A stretch of 27,007 nucleotides of DNA from Hyphomicrobiales bacterium (GTDB taxonomy: Bacteria; Pseudomonadota; Alphaproteobacteria; Rhizobiales; Beijerinckiaceae): positions 1 through 27,007 of the forward strand of contig JAIXZF010000085.1 in NCBI GenBank assembly GCA_027489835.1, written 5' to 3'. Positions 15,506 to 23,015 of the stretch are shown piece after piece. Below the pieces are notes generated by a model. The model saw nothing but the letters and a program-made list of their open reading frames with translations, had not been told where the DNA came from and ran no database searches. How positions within the stretch are numbered: the first letter of the stretch is position 1; every line of letters begins with the position of its first letter. The position numbers and the translations under genes are program-made.

Positions 15506-16957
15506 ATGAATCCGAAGCAGGCGTTGCTGATTTTCTGGAGTAGGCGGACGACCATTGTCGTTGCCTTCCTGCTTGTGCTCGCCGCAGCTGCCTTCTCTGT
15601 CTACGGTGTCACCCCGCTTTATCAGGCGCGCGCCCAGCTCTACGTCAATCTATCCGACGCCAACGCGGCCACTCTGAATCAGGTTTCGGTCGGAGGGACA
15701 CGAACCTACGTCAACACGCAGGTCGAGGCGCTGCGGAGCCGTGGGACGGCCATGGCCGTCGTGCGCAATCTCGGGCTCCAGAACGACCCCGCGACGATCG
15801 AGGCTCATCGCAACGCGGATGACCGCGGCGACATCGTCGATTGGCTGGCCGCAGGGTTGCAGCGCGGCCTCGAGGTCAATCGCCAGGGCTTGAGCGACGT
15901 CATCAGCCTCACCTACCGCGCCGCCGATCCCGATCGCGCCGCCATGCTCGCCAACGCTTTCGCCGAAGCGCTGATCCAGCGCGAAGTGCAGATGCGCATC
16001 CAGCCCGCGATCGAGAGCGTGCGTCTCCATGAGGAGCGGCTGAGGTCGCTGAGGGAGCGTTTCGCCGAAGTGGAGGCGCAGCGGTCCCAGCTCAGGCTCG
16101 ACGCCATCCGCCGTGGCGAGGTCGACGCCGCCGGTCAGGTCGACCAGAACGCGTCGGTTCCGACGATGCTCGCCAATGCCCGGACCGGTGTCGTCCAGGC
16201 TCGGGCCGCGCTCGAACTCGCCCGCAGCGGCCAGAATCCTCCAGCCGACAATCAGGAACTCCTGGCGCTTCGCCGGAGCCTCGCCGACGTCGAGGTCGCC
16301 CTTCAGCGCGAGACGCCGCTGCTCGGGCCGACGCATCGGCGCATCCAGGCCTTGACGGCCAATGGCGATCAGCTGCGCGCCCAGCTGCGAACCGCGACCG
16401 CCCGCCTGCGGGTGGAGATGATCGCGGACCGCGAGCGGGAGCTTGCCGCTGCCGAGCGCAAGGTCGAGGAAGCGCAAGGCCTTCTCTCGCGCGACGAAGG
16501 CCAGCGCAACGACCAGATCAGGTTCCGGTCGGCGGCGGCTTCTCTCGACCGGGAGCTCGATGCGCTCAAGGCGCAGATCGACACGCTGGTCCAGCGCCGC
16601 GAGCGCGCTGCGGTCGAAAGCACGGCCACCGTGAGCAACATAACCATGCTGACGCCCGCGACGACGCCATCGGACCCGTCCTGGCCGCGCATTCCGCTGG
16701 TGCTGGGCCTTGCGGCTGCCCTTGGCGCCGGCTTCGGCCTGGCCCTTGCCTTCCTGCGGGAGATGTTCGACCGCAGGGTCAGGTGCATCGACGATCTGCG
16801 CTCCTATATCGACGCGCCGATCCTGGGCGAGGTTCAGGGATCGCGTCTTGAGAAGGGCATGGCGCCGCTGCCGGCAGCCATGAACCCGAACTGGATGGGA
16901 TCGTCTCTCCGCAGGGCGACGCCCATGCTCAACTCTCGGGCACCCCTGGAAGTCTGA
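15506..16957 (+). CDS. GumC/EpsF-like chain-length determinant (Wzz-type PCP) without kinase domain
   Basis: Inner-membrane polysaccharide co-polymerase that sets chain length and contacts the export channel. I choose the ATG at 15506 (483 residues) because GGAAG (15494-15498) is seven bases upstream; the ATG at 15461 lacks such a site. Residues 16-35 form the first membrane helix. The periplasmic part opens with YQARAQLYVNL and the VNTQVEALRSR motif and continues as long coiled-coil arms (about 165-365). PSDPSWPRIP precedes the second helix (about 396-415), followed by FDRRVRCIDDLRSYIDAPILGEV, the standard PCP exit motif. There is no Walker A after it, so a kinase partner would have to be the separate CpsD-like protein at 7119-7826. 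It leads the plus-strand operon continuing to about 20020. Confidence 0.9.
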   Translation: MNPKQALLIFWSRRTTIVVAFLLVLAAAAFSVYGVTPLYQARAQLYVNLSDANAATLNQVSVGGTRTYVNTQVEALRSRGTAMAVVRNLGLQNDPATIEAHRNADDRGDIVDWLAAGLQRGLEVNRQGLSDVISLTYRAADPDRAAMLANAFAEALIQREVQMRIQPAIESVRLHEERLRSLRERFAEVEAQRSQLRLDAIRRGEVDAAGQVDQNASVPTMLANARTGVVQARAALELARSGQNPPADNQELLALRRSLADVEVALQRETPLLGPTHRRIQALTANGDQLRAQLRTATARLRVEMIADRERELAAAERKVEEAQGLLSRDEGQRNDQIRFRSAAASLDRELDALKAQIDTLVQRRERAAVESTATVSNITMLTPATTPSDPSWPRIPLVLGLAAALGAGFGLALAFLREMFDRRVRCIDDLRSYIDAPILGEVQGSRLEKGMAPLPAAMNPNWMGSSLRRATPMLNSRAPLEV

Positions 16958-16983
16958 GCCAAGCGAGCTGGGCGGGGGGATCC

Positions 16984-18678
16984 ATGCCGCCATCCCTGAA
17001 CATGGCTCATGGCGTCGCGGATGCCGGCCGGGTCGGCTGGCTGTCGCTGATCGCGGCTTTCGGCGTCTGCGTCGGCCTGAGCATACCTTTCCTCTATGAG
17101 AGCGCGCTCGAGGTCTACGCCGTCGCGCTCACGGGCATCGTGCTGGCCGGCATCTATCTCATGCCGCGCATGCTCGTCTTCCGGGACGGATTGTCGTGGG
17201 GCTTGTTCGTCACCCTGCTGTGCCTGTTCTGCACCTATCCCCAGTACATTTCGCTGCAGGTGAGCGGCTTGCCCTGGATCAGCCCGATGCGGATGGTCCT
17301 GGCTCTGCTGGTGATTGTCTGGCTCTACGCGCTGCGCAACAGCGACGCGATGCGGTCGCGGATCACCGACATCGTCAAGGCCAACCGTCCTTTCTTCATG
17401 CTGCTGGGCATCTTCATTGCCTGCCAGCTGCTGAGCATCCCGACCTCGCGCAACCCCGGCCAGGCGCTTCAGAAGTTCGCGCTTTTCCAGTTGTACTGGA
17501 CGTTTCCGCTTTTCGTGACCCTTTCACTGCTCGGCGATCGGCGGCGCCTGCAGCTGTTCGGAACGCTTCTGATCGTCTTTGCCTTGTTCCAGTGCCTGGT
17601 CGGCTTTCTCGAGGCGCGGCAGGAGCGCCTGCTCTGGCTGGATTACCTGCCGCCCGGATTCGGCGCCGACAGCGAGGTCCTGACGCGGATCCTGCAGGGC
17701 ACGTTCCGCGCGGAGGGCTATCGTGTCCAGGGGTCCTTCACCGTCAGCCTCGTCTACGCCGAGTTCCTCGCCGTCCTGCTGCCCTTCGCCCTGTTCGCCT
17801 TCGTCGACGGGCGCGGCCTGCTGCTGCGCACCTTGGGCCTCGTGACCGCGATCGCGATCCTTCCGGCGCAGTATCTGTCCGGATCCCGGCTTGGCATGGT
17901 CGGATCGATCACCGTCTTCATGGCGGTGATGTCGCTTTATGTCTTCCGGGTCTGGAAGGCCGACAAGCGCAGCATGCTGGGGCCCTTCCTGGTGATGCTC
18001 CTGCCGGTCCTGCTTGCCGGCTTCGTCGCGGCCATCGCCGCGAGCCCCCGGCTTCGCGCCCTGACGATCGGCGGCGGCGCGCAGCAGGCCAGCACCGACA
18101 GCCGGTTCGAGATGTGGGTGCAGGGCATTCCCCGCATCTTCGAGAGGCCGCTTTTCGGGCACGGAGCGGGATTGGGCGCGGAGACGCTCGGCTTCACCAA
18201 TCTTGCCGGCGTCCTCACCATCGACACCTATTGGCTGAGTGCGCTGCTGGAATTCGGCATCGTGGGTTTCGTCGCGCTATTCGGGATGGTGGGGTTGGCC
18301 ATCTGGTCCGGGGCCAGAACCTATGTCGAGCGGCGCAGCCCGTCCGCCTGGCTCGGCGGCCCGATCGCTGCCGCCTTGCTCGCCTTCGTCGTCATCAAGC
18401 TCGTTCTGTCGCAGGCGGACAACCACCTTCTCATCTTCGTCCTGATGGCGATGGCGATGCTCGTGCGGGCCGAAGCGACGGCGCCTGCAGGCGTCGCGGA
18501 GCAACGGGCCGAACGGGAAGGGCGAGCCCGCAGCCGCCCGAAGGCTTCCGTCGACCGTCTCTCCGGAACTGCGCCGCGACCGTCGATGGCCACCAGGCAT
18601 GGTGCCCCGGCGGCTCGAGTTTCGCGAAAGGCCCCGCCGCACGACGTCCGGCGCAGCCTGCCGCCATCCAGGAATTGA
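16984..18678 (+). CDS. O-antigen ligase/polymerase family protein (Wzy-like EPS polymerase)
   Basis: A 564-residue polytopic membrane protein with about 11 to 12 helices between residues 17 and 495. The Wzy_C/O-antigen-ligase hallmark is present: QYLSGSRLGMVG (296-307) in a helix, and a large periplasmic loop with DSRFEMWVQGIPRIFERPLFG (372-392) and HGAGLG. It would polymerise flipped repeat units under control of the GumC-like protein encoded 26 bp upstream. A GGGGGGA-type ribosome-binding site lies just before the ATG. The last 65 or so residues (498-564) are an Arg-, Ala- and Pro-rich tail not typical of the family; they may be disordered cytoplasmic residues or a late stop codon. The next gene follows after 4 bp. 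Confidence 0.88.
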   Translation: MPPSLNMAHGVADAGRVGWLSLIAAFGVCVGLSIPFLYESALEVYAVALTGIVLAGIYLMPRMLVFRDGLSWGLFVTLLCLFCTYPQYISLQVSGLPWISPMRMVLALLVIVWLYALRNSDAMRSRITDIVKANRPFFMLLGIFIACQLLSIPTSRNPGQALQKFALFQLYWTFPLFVTLSLLGDRRRLQLFGTLLIVFALFQCLVGFLEARQERLLWLDYLPPGFGADSEVLTRILQGTFRAEGYRVQGSFTVSLVYAEFLAVLLPFALFAFVDGRGLLLRTLGLVTAIAILPAQYLSGSRLGMVGSITVFMAVMSLYVFRVWKADKRSMLGPFLVMLLPVLLAGFVAAIAASPRLRALTIGGGAQQASTDSRFEMWVQGIPRIFERPLFGHGAGLGAETLGFTNLAGVLTIDTYWLSALLEFGIVGFVALFGMVGLAIWSGARTYVERRSPSAWLGGPIAAALLAFVVIKLVLSQADNHLLIFVLMAMAMLVRAEATAPAGVAEQRAEREGRARSRPKASVDRLSGTAPRPSMATRHGAPAARVSRKAPPHDVRRSLPPSRN

Positions 18679-18682
18679 GCCG

Positions 18683-19222
18683 ATGCCGACCCCCCGGAAC
18701 GCCGACTTCAGGGCTCGCTCGCGCTTGCCGAACGCCAAGCGCCCGATCGTCAAGGTGGTCCTCGCGCTGAGGAACTGGCTGCTCGGCGTGCGCATCGGCT
18801 ATTTGCGCCGCTTCCACCGCATGGATGTGCACCCAGGATGCCGCATCTCGCTCAAGGCGCATCTCGACGTGACGAACCCGACCGGGGTTCATATCGACGA
18901 CGGCACCTACGTGGCCTTCGGCGCTGTCGTGCTGACGCACGACATGTCGCGGGCCCTGACCACGGACACCTACATCGGCAGGAATTGCTTCATCGGAGCC
19001 CACTCGATCATCATGCCAGGCGTCAGGATCGGCGATCATTGCATCGTCGCGGCCGGCGCGGTGGTCACGCAGGATGTCCCGCCCAACTCCATGGTTGGCG
19101 GCAATCCCGCGCGCATCCTGCGCACCGGCATCGAAACGGTCCGCTGGGGCATCCTCAAGGAGCATTTCGAAGCCGCCTATGTCGAGGGCGCACCGATCCG
19201 CGCTGCGCGGGCCCAGCGATGA
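18683..19222 (+). CDS. Hexapeptide-repeat acyltransferase (WcaF/maltose-acetyltransferase-like)
   Basis: 179 residues from the ATG at 18683, chosen because AGGAA (18670-18674) lies eight bases before it; a longer frame back to 18599 would overlap the polymerase gene by 80 bp. It shows left-handed beta-helix hexapeptide repeats: ISLKAHLDVTNPTGVHIDDG, then TYIGRNCFIGAHSIIMPG, VRIGDHCIVAAGAVVTQDV and the family ending PPNSMVGGNPARIL. The histidine in VVLTHDM is the likely catalytic base. It probably O-acetylates a sugar of the repeat unit using acetyl-CoA; another acyl group is possible. It sits between the polymerase and the SGNH hydrolase in one operon. Confidence 0.87.
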   Translation: MPTPRNADFRARSRLPNAKRPIVKVVLALRNWLLGVRIGYLRRFHRMDVHPGCRISLKAHLDVTNPTGVHIDDGTYVAFGAVVLTHDMSRALTTDTYIGRNCFIGAHSIIMPGVRIGDHCIVAAGAVVTQDVPPNSMVGGNPARILRTGIETVRWGILKEHFEAAYVEGAPIRAARAQR

Positions 19223-19237
19223 AGCCTCCGTCCGGCC

Positions 19238-20020
19238 TTGTCCGTGCCGGCTGACAGGACCGTTCGGGCGCTGCTGATCCTGCTGTCGGTCCTCATCGCA
19301 GTGGCCGGGGGCGTTCAGCTTGCCACATGGCTCTATGGACGGGGCAAGATAGCGGCGCTGTCGAATCCGCCTTCCCCGCTGTTCAGGACCGACAATGCGC
19401 GCGTGCTGGCTGCGGGTGAGGCGGTCGCGCTTGTCGTCATCGGTGATTCGCGGGCGGCCCAGTGGCGGCCACCGCCGCCGGTCGCCGGCGGCCAGACCCT
19501 GATCAGGGGCGTCGGCGGCGAAACCAGCGCGCAGACGCTCGCCCGCCTCGCCGACGATGCCTTGGCATTGCGGCCGCGCGCCGTCCTGCTCGTGACCGGC
19601 ATCAACGACCTCGTGGCGGCATCGTACTTGGCCGAAGCCGCCGCCCGCGACGTCGCGCTCGCGCTGGTCGAGCGCCTGCTCGCGGCCGCGCGGCAGATCG
19701 AGGAGCAAGGGGCCTGCGCGCTGATCGCGACGGTGATCCCGCCCGCACGCCCGGACCTGCTCCGCCGACTCGCCTGGCAGCCCTCCGTGGCCGATCTTGT
19801 AATCATGGTGAATCGCGAACTGCGCGCTCGCGCCGCGGACCGGTTCAGAATCCTCGCGGCTGAAGAATTTTCGAACCCGGATGATAGTCTTTATTTATCC
19901 CAGCGATGGAGCTCCGATGCGCTTCATTTGAACAGCGACGGCTACGCTATTCTCGCCCGTGAATTAGGCAAAATAATGGACAAAGAGAGCCAATGCTTAC
20001 TTAAAGGCAGGCGCTTCTAG
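19238..20020 (+). CDS. SGNH/GDSL-type hydrolase, membrane-anchored or secreted
   Basis: 260 residues. An N-terminal hydrophobic helix (about 9-32) suggests a signal anchor facing the periplasm. The SGNH blocks are complete: GDS (69-71, nucleophile Ser), GVGGET (91-96), GIND (121-124) and DALH (227-230, catalytic Asp/His). Relatives in EPS and alginate loci act as O-acetyl esterases or acetyltransferases (AlgX/AlgJ group), so a role in acetyl editing of the polymer is plausible but inferred. The start is uncertain: only TTG (19238) and GTG (19244) precede the helix and neither has a good ribosome-binding site, whereas an ATG at 19219 overlapping the upstream stop is in another frame and ends after 11 codons. 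The 3' part is noticeably AT-richer than the rest. Confidence 0.8.
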   Translation: MSVPADRTVRALLILLSVLIAVAGGVQLATWLYGRGKIAALSNPPSPLFRTDNARVLAAGEAVALVVIGDSRAAQWRPPPPVAGGQTLIRGVGGETSAQTLARLADDALALRPRAVLLVTGINDLVAASYLAEAAARDVALALVERLLAAARQIEEQGACALIATVIPPARPDLLRRLAWQPSVADLVIMVNRELRARAADRFRILAAEEFSNPDDSLYLSQRWSSDALHLNSDGYAILARELGKIMDKESQCLLKGRRF

Positions 20021-20404
20021 CCAAAAATTACATTGGCAAACACGCCGCTTCCCTCCGGATAGACATCGGTCCTGTCTCGCATGAAGCGGGAGTCCACGAA
20101 TCTATTTTGAATCAATCGCTCATATTTTCGTAGGGTTTCCCTGCGATCGCTTCCTCGCTCGCTTGCGTCATGGTATAAAGTGTCGTAACTACCCTCTCAG
20201 TGCGGTGATCGTTATTGAAACACTCCGGGAGTGCACTTACGGGTTGAGCGAGAAAGAGCTGACGATCGTGAGCAGATTGTCCGGGCGACTTCGGTAGCCG
20301 GGAGGGTCGGTAGACAGGTCATAAAGTCTGAGCTTTGCCCATCGCGCGCACCGGTTTGAATTAAAACCTCCAGTATCCATCCACGAAGACGAAGGAAAAG
20401 ACAC
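20021..20404. promoter_or_regulatory. AT-richer leader region upstream of the small RTX gene
   Basis: 384 bp without a credible gene. It is lower in GC than its surroundings. A small perfect inverted repeat, CACTCC-G-GGAGTG (20221-20233), could be an operator. TATAAA at 20174-20179 is a possible -10, but its -35 (TTCCTC at 20151-20156) is poor. AAGGA (20392-20396) is a good ribosome-binding site eight bases before the ATG at 20405. The length suggests a regulated promoter or a long leader. Confidence 0.4.
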
Positions 20405-20935
20405 ATGGCCATCATCACGGGCAATGCAAAAGGTTTTCAGGACTCGCTGATCGGCACGGCCAGCGACGACACCATCATGGGACTCAGCGGCGATGACGTG
20501 ATCCGCGGCGGCCGCGGCAATGACCTCATCATCGGCGGCCAGGGCAACGACGTGGTCTTCGGCGGCCTCGACGCCGACACCTTCCAGTGGAGCGCCGGCC
20601 ACATCACCAATGGCGGCATCGACTACGTCGCCGACTTCGATCTCCGCCAGAACGACACGCTGAGCTTCATGTCTTCGGGCGGCGGCCAGAACGTCGAGAT
20701 TATGTCTATCCAGCTGGAGTACAACGGCACCACCACCGTGGCGGCTGGCGGTTCTGCATCGGTCAGCCTCGACAACAATGTCGGCGCCGGCACGGACGTG
20801 ATCTTCACCGTCAAGAACACCGGCACCGGCGCAGTGCAGCAGATCGTGCTGCTCGACGCATGGTCCGGCAATCTCTCGGGCGCCTGGGATACCTATCTCG
20901 CCGCCAATGGCTGGAGCTTTACGGCGAACGTCTGA
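20405..20935 (+). CDS. Small stand-alone RTX (hemolysin-type calcium-binding) protein, probable type I secretion substrate
   Basis: 176 residues with no signal peptide. Residues 16-58 form about four to five nonapeptide RTX repeats of the GGxGxDxux kind (for example GLSGDDVIR, GGRGNDLII, GGQGNDVVF), which fold into a calcium-binding beta-roll outside the cell. The remaining 115 or so residues are beta-rich, ending in WSFTANV, and likely hold the C-terminal type I secretion signal. No catalytic domain is present, so it is probably a structural or adhesive surface protein; Rap proteins of Rhizobium, secreted by PrsDE, are a functional parallel but not a shown homologue. It has its own leader and a strong terminator, pointing to independent and perhaps high expression. 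Confidence 0.85.
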   Translation: MAIITGNAKGFQDSLIGTASDDTIMGLSGDDVIRGGRGNDLIIGGQGNDVVFGGLDADTFQWSAGHITNGGIDYVADFDLRQNDTLSFMSSGGGQNVEIMSIQLEYNGTTTVAAGGSASVSLDNNVGAGTDVIFTVKNTGTGAVQQIVLLDAWSGNLSGAWDTYLAANGWSFTANV

Positions 20936-20961
20936 TCGTCGGGTCCCGTCTGACATCTTGA

Positions 20962-20992
20962 GGCCGCGGCGCACAAGCGCCGCGGCCTTTTT
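20962..20992 (+). terminator. Strong intrinsic terminator of the small RTX gene
   Basis: A perfect 11-bp GC stem (20962-20972 with 20977-20987), an ACAA loop and five T residues (20988-20992), starting 26 bp after the stop codon. This is the clearest Rho-independent terminator in the window. Confidence 0.93.
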
Positions 20993-21029
20993 CATTTGGC
21001 ACGCTTTTTCGTGAGATTGCTCTATCCGG

Positions 21030-22247
21030 CTAAAGACGATTCCGAACCGCTCGTGACAACGTTCCCGCAAAGCTCCGAACGTTCGCCATCAGGCCTGCAG
21101 CCGCCGCGAAGGCCGCGAGCGATCGTCCCTTGTAGCGAACCGTGGGCCGGCCCGTAGCGCGCATCGCGAGCAGGCGCGACAGCGTGAGCCGGGTACGCCG
21201 CAACTGGTAGGGCTGCATCGCGTCGATCTCCGCAGCCGGCAGAGGATGCGTCGCGAGCTGGCCTGCCGCTTCGGCTGCCGCAGCCAGGGCCTTGCCTTTC
21301 TCCGTCCGAACCAGCACCAGCGAGCGACCTTCGGCCTCCTCGAACAGGGGGTAGCCGGCGGCATCGCCATACCAGGCATCGGCGAACACGAGATCGGCCG
21401 ACATCCCGACCCCGTCCGCGCAGATCTTGCACCTGAGCTGCACGTGCTTGCTCAGCACGCCGCCCCAGGAATCATGGTAGGACATCGTGCGCCCGGTGCC
21501 GTCCGCCAGCGTCGCGCGAACCATCCCGGGCCAGCCATCTCCCCTGAAGCGGAAGGCGGTCACCTGCGACGGCTCGGCGTCCATCCGCTTCAACAGCTGC
21601 CTGACGCCCGTTTCACTGGGAACCCCGCCGCACATGAAGGCGATCATCGCCACGACGAGTTCGTCCACTCGCGAATCGTGCCTCGCATAGGCGCGCAGGG
21701 CGGCGATGTCGCAAGGCTTGCCCACGACGGCGAAGCGGCGCCCTTCGGCAAGGCAGCGCACGATGGGCTCGAGCGGAGCGGAAGGGGCGTAGCGCGAGCC
21801 GCTGGCCTGGCGCACGTCTCCGGGGCTGCTGCTGCGGACAATCTGGTTGAGCCAGGGCTGCCCATCGCTGGCGGTGACCTGCAGGATGAACTCGGCCTGT
21901 CCGGAGCTCAGCAGGTGGTTCAGCGTTGCGGACAGAGCCCCGCCCGACGAAGCCTGACGCCGAAGGCCGTCATCCACCGCATGGCCGGTCGCGACCGCGA
22001 GCAGGGGGCCCCACTCGGGGGCGCCCAGCCCATCGCCGCCTTGCGGCAGCATCACCTGGCTGCCCGGGCAGACCTCCGCGATCACCGCGTCTTGCTCGGG
22101 CGTCGGCGGTCCTGCGAGCTGCGGGCGCAGGTAGCCCGCTCCGGCCAGATCCATCGTGGCCCGCTCCGGCCCCATGATCGCGGCGCAAAGTCCGCAGCCT
22201 GAGCACAGCCCGGCTTCGATCACCGTCTCGAGACGTGTCGAAGCCAC
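21030..22247 (-). CDS. FrhB-like coenzyme F420 hydrogenase/dehydrogenase beta-subunit family protein (Fe-S flavoprotein)
   Basis: 405 residues from a GTG at 22245-22247, chosen because GGAGG (complement of 22253-22257) is five bases upstream; earlier frames run into the acetyltransferase gene. N-terminal CSGCGLC (Cys15, 18, 21) with Cys60 in EVCPG resembles a 4Fe-4S site. SSGGALSATLNHLL (100-113), VVGKPCDIAALR (174-185), FMCGGVPS (204-211) and LRCKICADG (271-279) are the FrhB N- and C-domain landmarks. Members outside methanogens occur in polysaccharide loci, often with pyruvyltransferases, where their reaction is not established; a flavin/Fe-S redox step on a sugar or its precursor is possible. 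It starts one base after the stop of the CatB-like acetyltransferase, so they are co-translated. Confidence 0.85.
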   Translation of the reverse strand: MASTRLETVIEAGLCSGCGLCAAIMGPERATMDLAGAGYLRPQLAGPPTPEQDAVIAEVCPGSQVMLPQGGDGLGAPEWGPLLAVATGHAVDDGLRRQASSGGALSATLNHLLSSGQAEFILQVTASDGQPWLNQIVRSSSPGDVRQASGSRYAPSAPLEPIVRCLAEGRRFAVVGKPCDIAALRAYARHDSRVDELVVAMIAFMCGGVPSETGVRQLLKRMDAEPSQVTAFRFRGDGWPGMVRATLADGTGRTMSYHDSWGGVLSKHVQLRCKICADGVGMSADLVFADAWYGDAAGYPLFEEAEGRSLVLVRTEKGKALAAAAEAAGQLATHPLPAAEIDAMQPYQLRRTRLTLSRLLAMRATGRPTVRYKGRSLAAFAAAAGLMANVRSFAGTLSRAVRNRL

Positions 22248-22248
22248 G

Positions 22249-22941
22249 TCAGCCTCCCGCCTGCGCTGCGATAGGGCCGGGCACAAGCACCGGGTGGTCC
22301 AGTGGCCAGAGCGCCACCGGAACGTTGAGCTCGGCGGCGTGGCGGGCGAGCTCCGCGACCGGCCGCTCCCACCAGCGGCTCGCGAGGATGCGCTCGCATA
22401 CGTCGTCCGTGAAGCGGCGGCGGATGACGCGGGCGGGCGTTCCCGCCACGACCTCAAAATCGCGCACATCCCGCGTCACCACCGACCCGGCCCCGATGGC
22501 GGCCCCGATGCCGACACGCCGGCAGCGTTCCGTGAAGATCACGTTCTCGCCGATCCAGGCGTCATGGCCGATCTCAATCGGCTCGTGCGAGATGGTCCGG
22601 CTCGGCACGTAACCGAGCTTGTCGTTGTAAAGAAAGGGATGGAGCACGAGATGGCCCAGCGGGTGATCGAGACGCCGCTTGACCCCGCTCGCCATCGAGA
22701 CGTAGCGGCCGACCCTGGCCCCGCCTGGAAAGGCCGATGGATCGAAGCAGGGCCCGTAGCTGTAGGCGCCGATCTCGACCTGGTGGAAGCGCGCCATGAT
22801 GAGCCGCATCGTGCGGCTGAAGAACGGGCCACCTTCGAGCCGCGACGCGACCGCCAGCGGCCGCCGACCGACGCCCGGTTTGCCGTAGAGCCTGATGAGG
22901 GCGGGTGAAAGCGGACTGGTCCTGAGGTCTTGATCGAGCAT
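22249..22941 (-). CDS. CatB-related O-acetyltransferase (hexapeptide-repeat family)
   Basis: 230 residues. After an unusual N-terminal region of about 50 residues, the left-handed beta-helix starts with VEIGAYSYGPCF and ARVGRYVSMASGVK. A loop with DHPLGHLVLHPFLYN (92-106) carries the histidine expected for CatB-like xenobiotic/sugar acetyltransferases. The helix resumes with IEIGHDAWIGENVIFTE and VGIGAAIGAGSVVTRDV and closes with FEVVAGTPARVIRRRF, the standard family ending. It likely acetylates a sugar nucleotide or repeat-unit sugar with acetyl-CoA. It is the second acyltransferase of the locus and is followed after one base by the FrhB-like gene. The large RTX gene ends 74 bp upstream on the same strand. 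Confidence 0.88.
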   Translation of the reverse strand: MLDQDLRTSPLSPALIRLYGKPGVGRRPLAVASRLEGGPFFSRTMRLIMARFHQVEIGAYSYGPCFDPSAFPGGARVGRYVSMASGVKRRLDHPLGHLVLHPFLYNDKLGYVPSRTISHEPIEIGHDAWIGENVIFTERCRRVGIGAAIGAGSVVTRDVRDFEVVAGTPARVIRRRFTDDVCERILASRWWERPVAELARHAAELNVPVALWPLDHPVLVPGPIAAQAGG

Positions 22942-23015
22942 TCCGCTCTATGCATCCGTGGAATGGCGGCCGCAAGCAGCCCTGGGGCCAACGGTGACCT
23001 GGGGCAACAGGGCTC

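Noticed and set aside
17196..18770. 524-codon plus-strand frame overlapping the polymerase gene
   Set aside because: Arg/Pro/Ala-rich product without hydrophobic segments; the other frame is a clear membrane polymerase.
22248..22469. N-terminal extension of the FrhB-like gene
   Set aside because: It would overlap the acetyltransferase gene by over 200 bp with a Ser/Arg-rich segment; the GTG at 22247 has a GGAGG site and begins next to the CxxCxxC motif.
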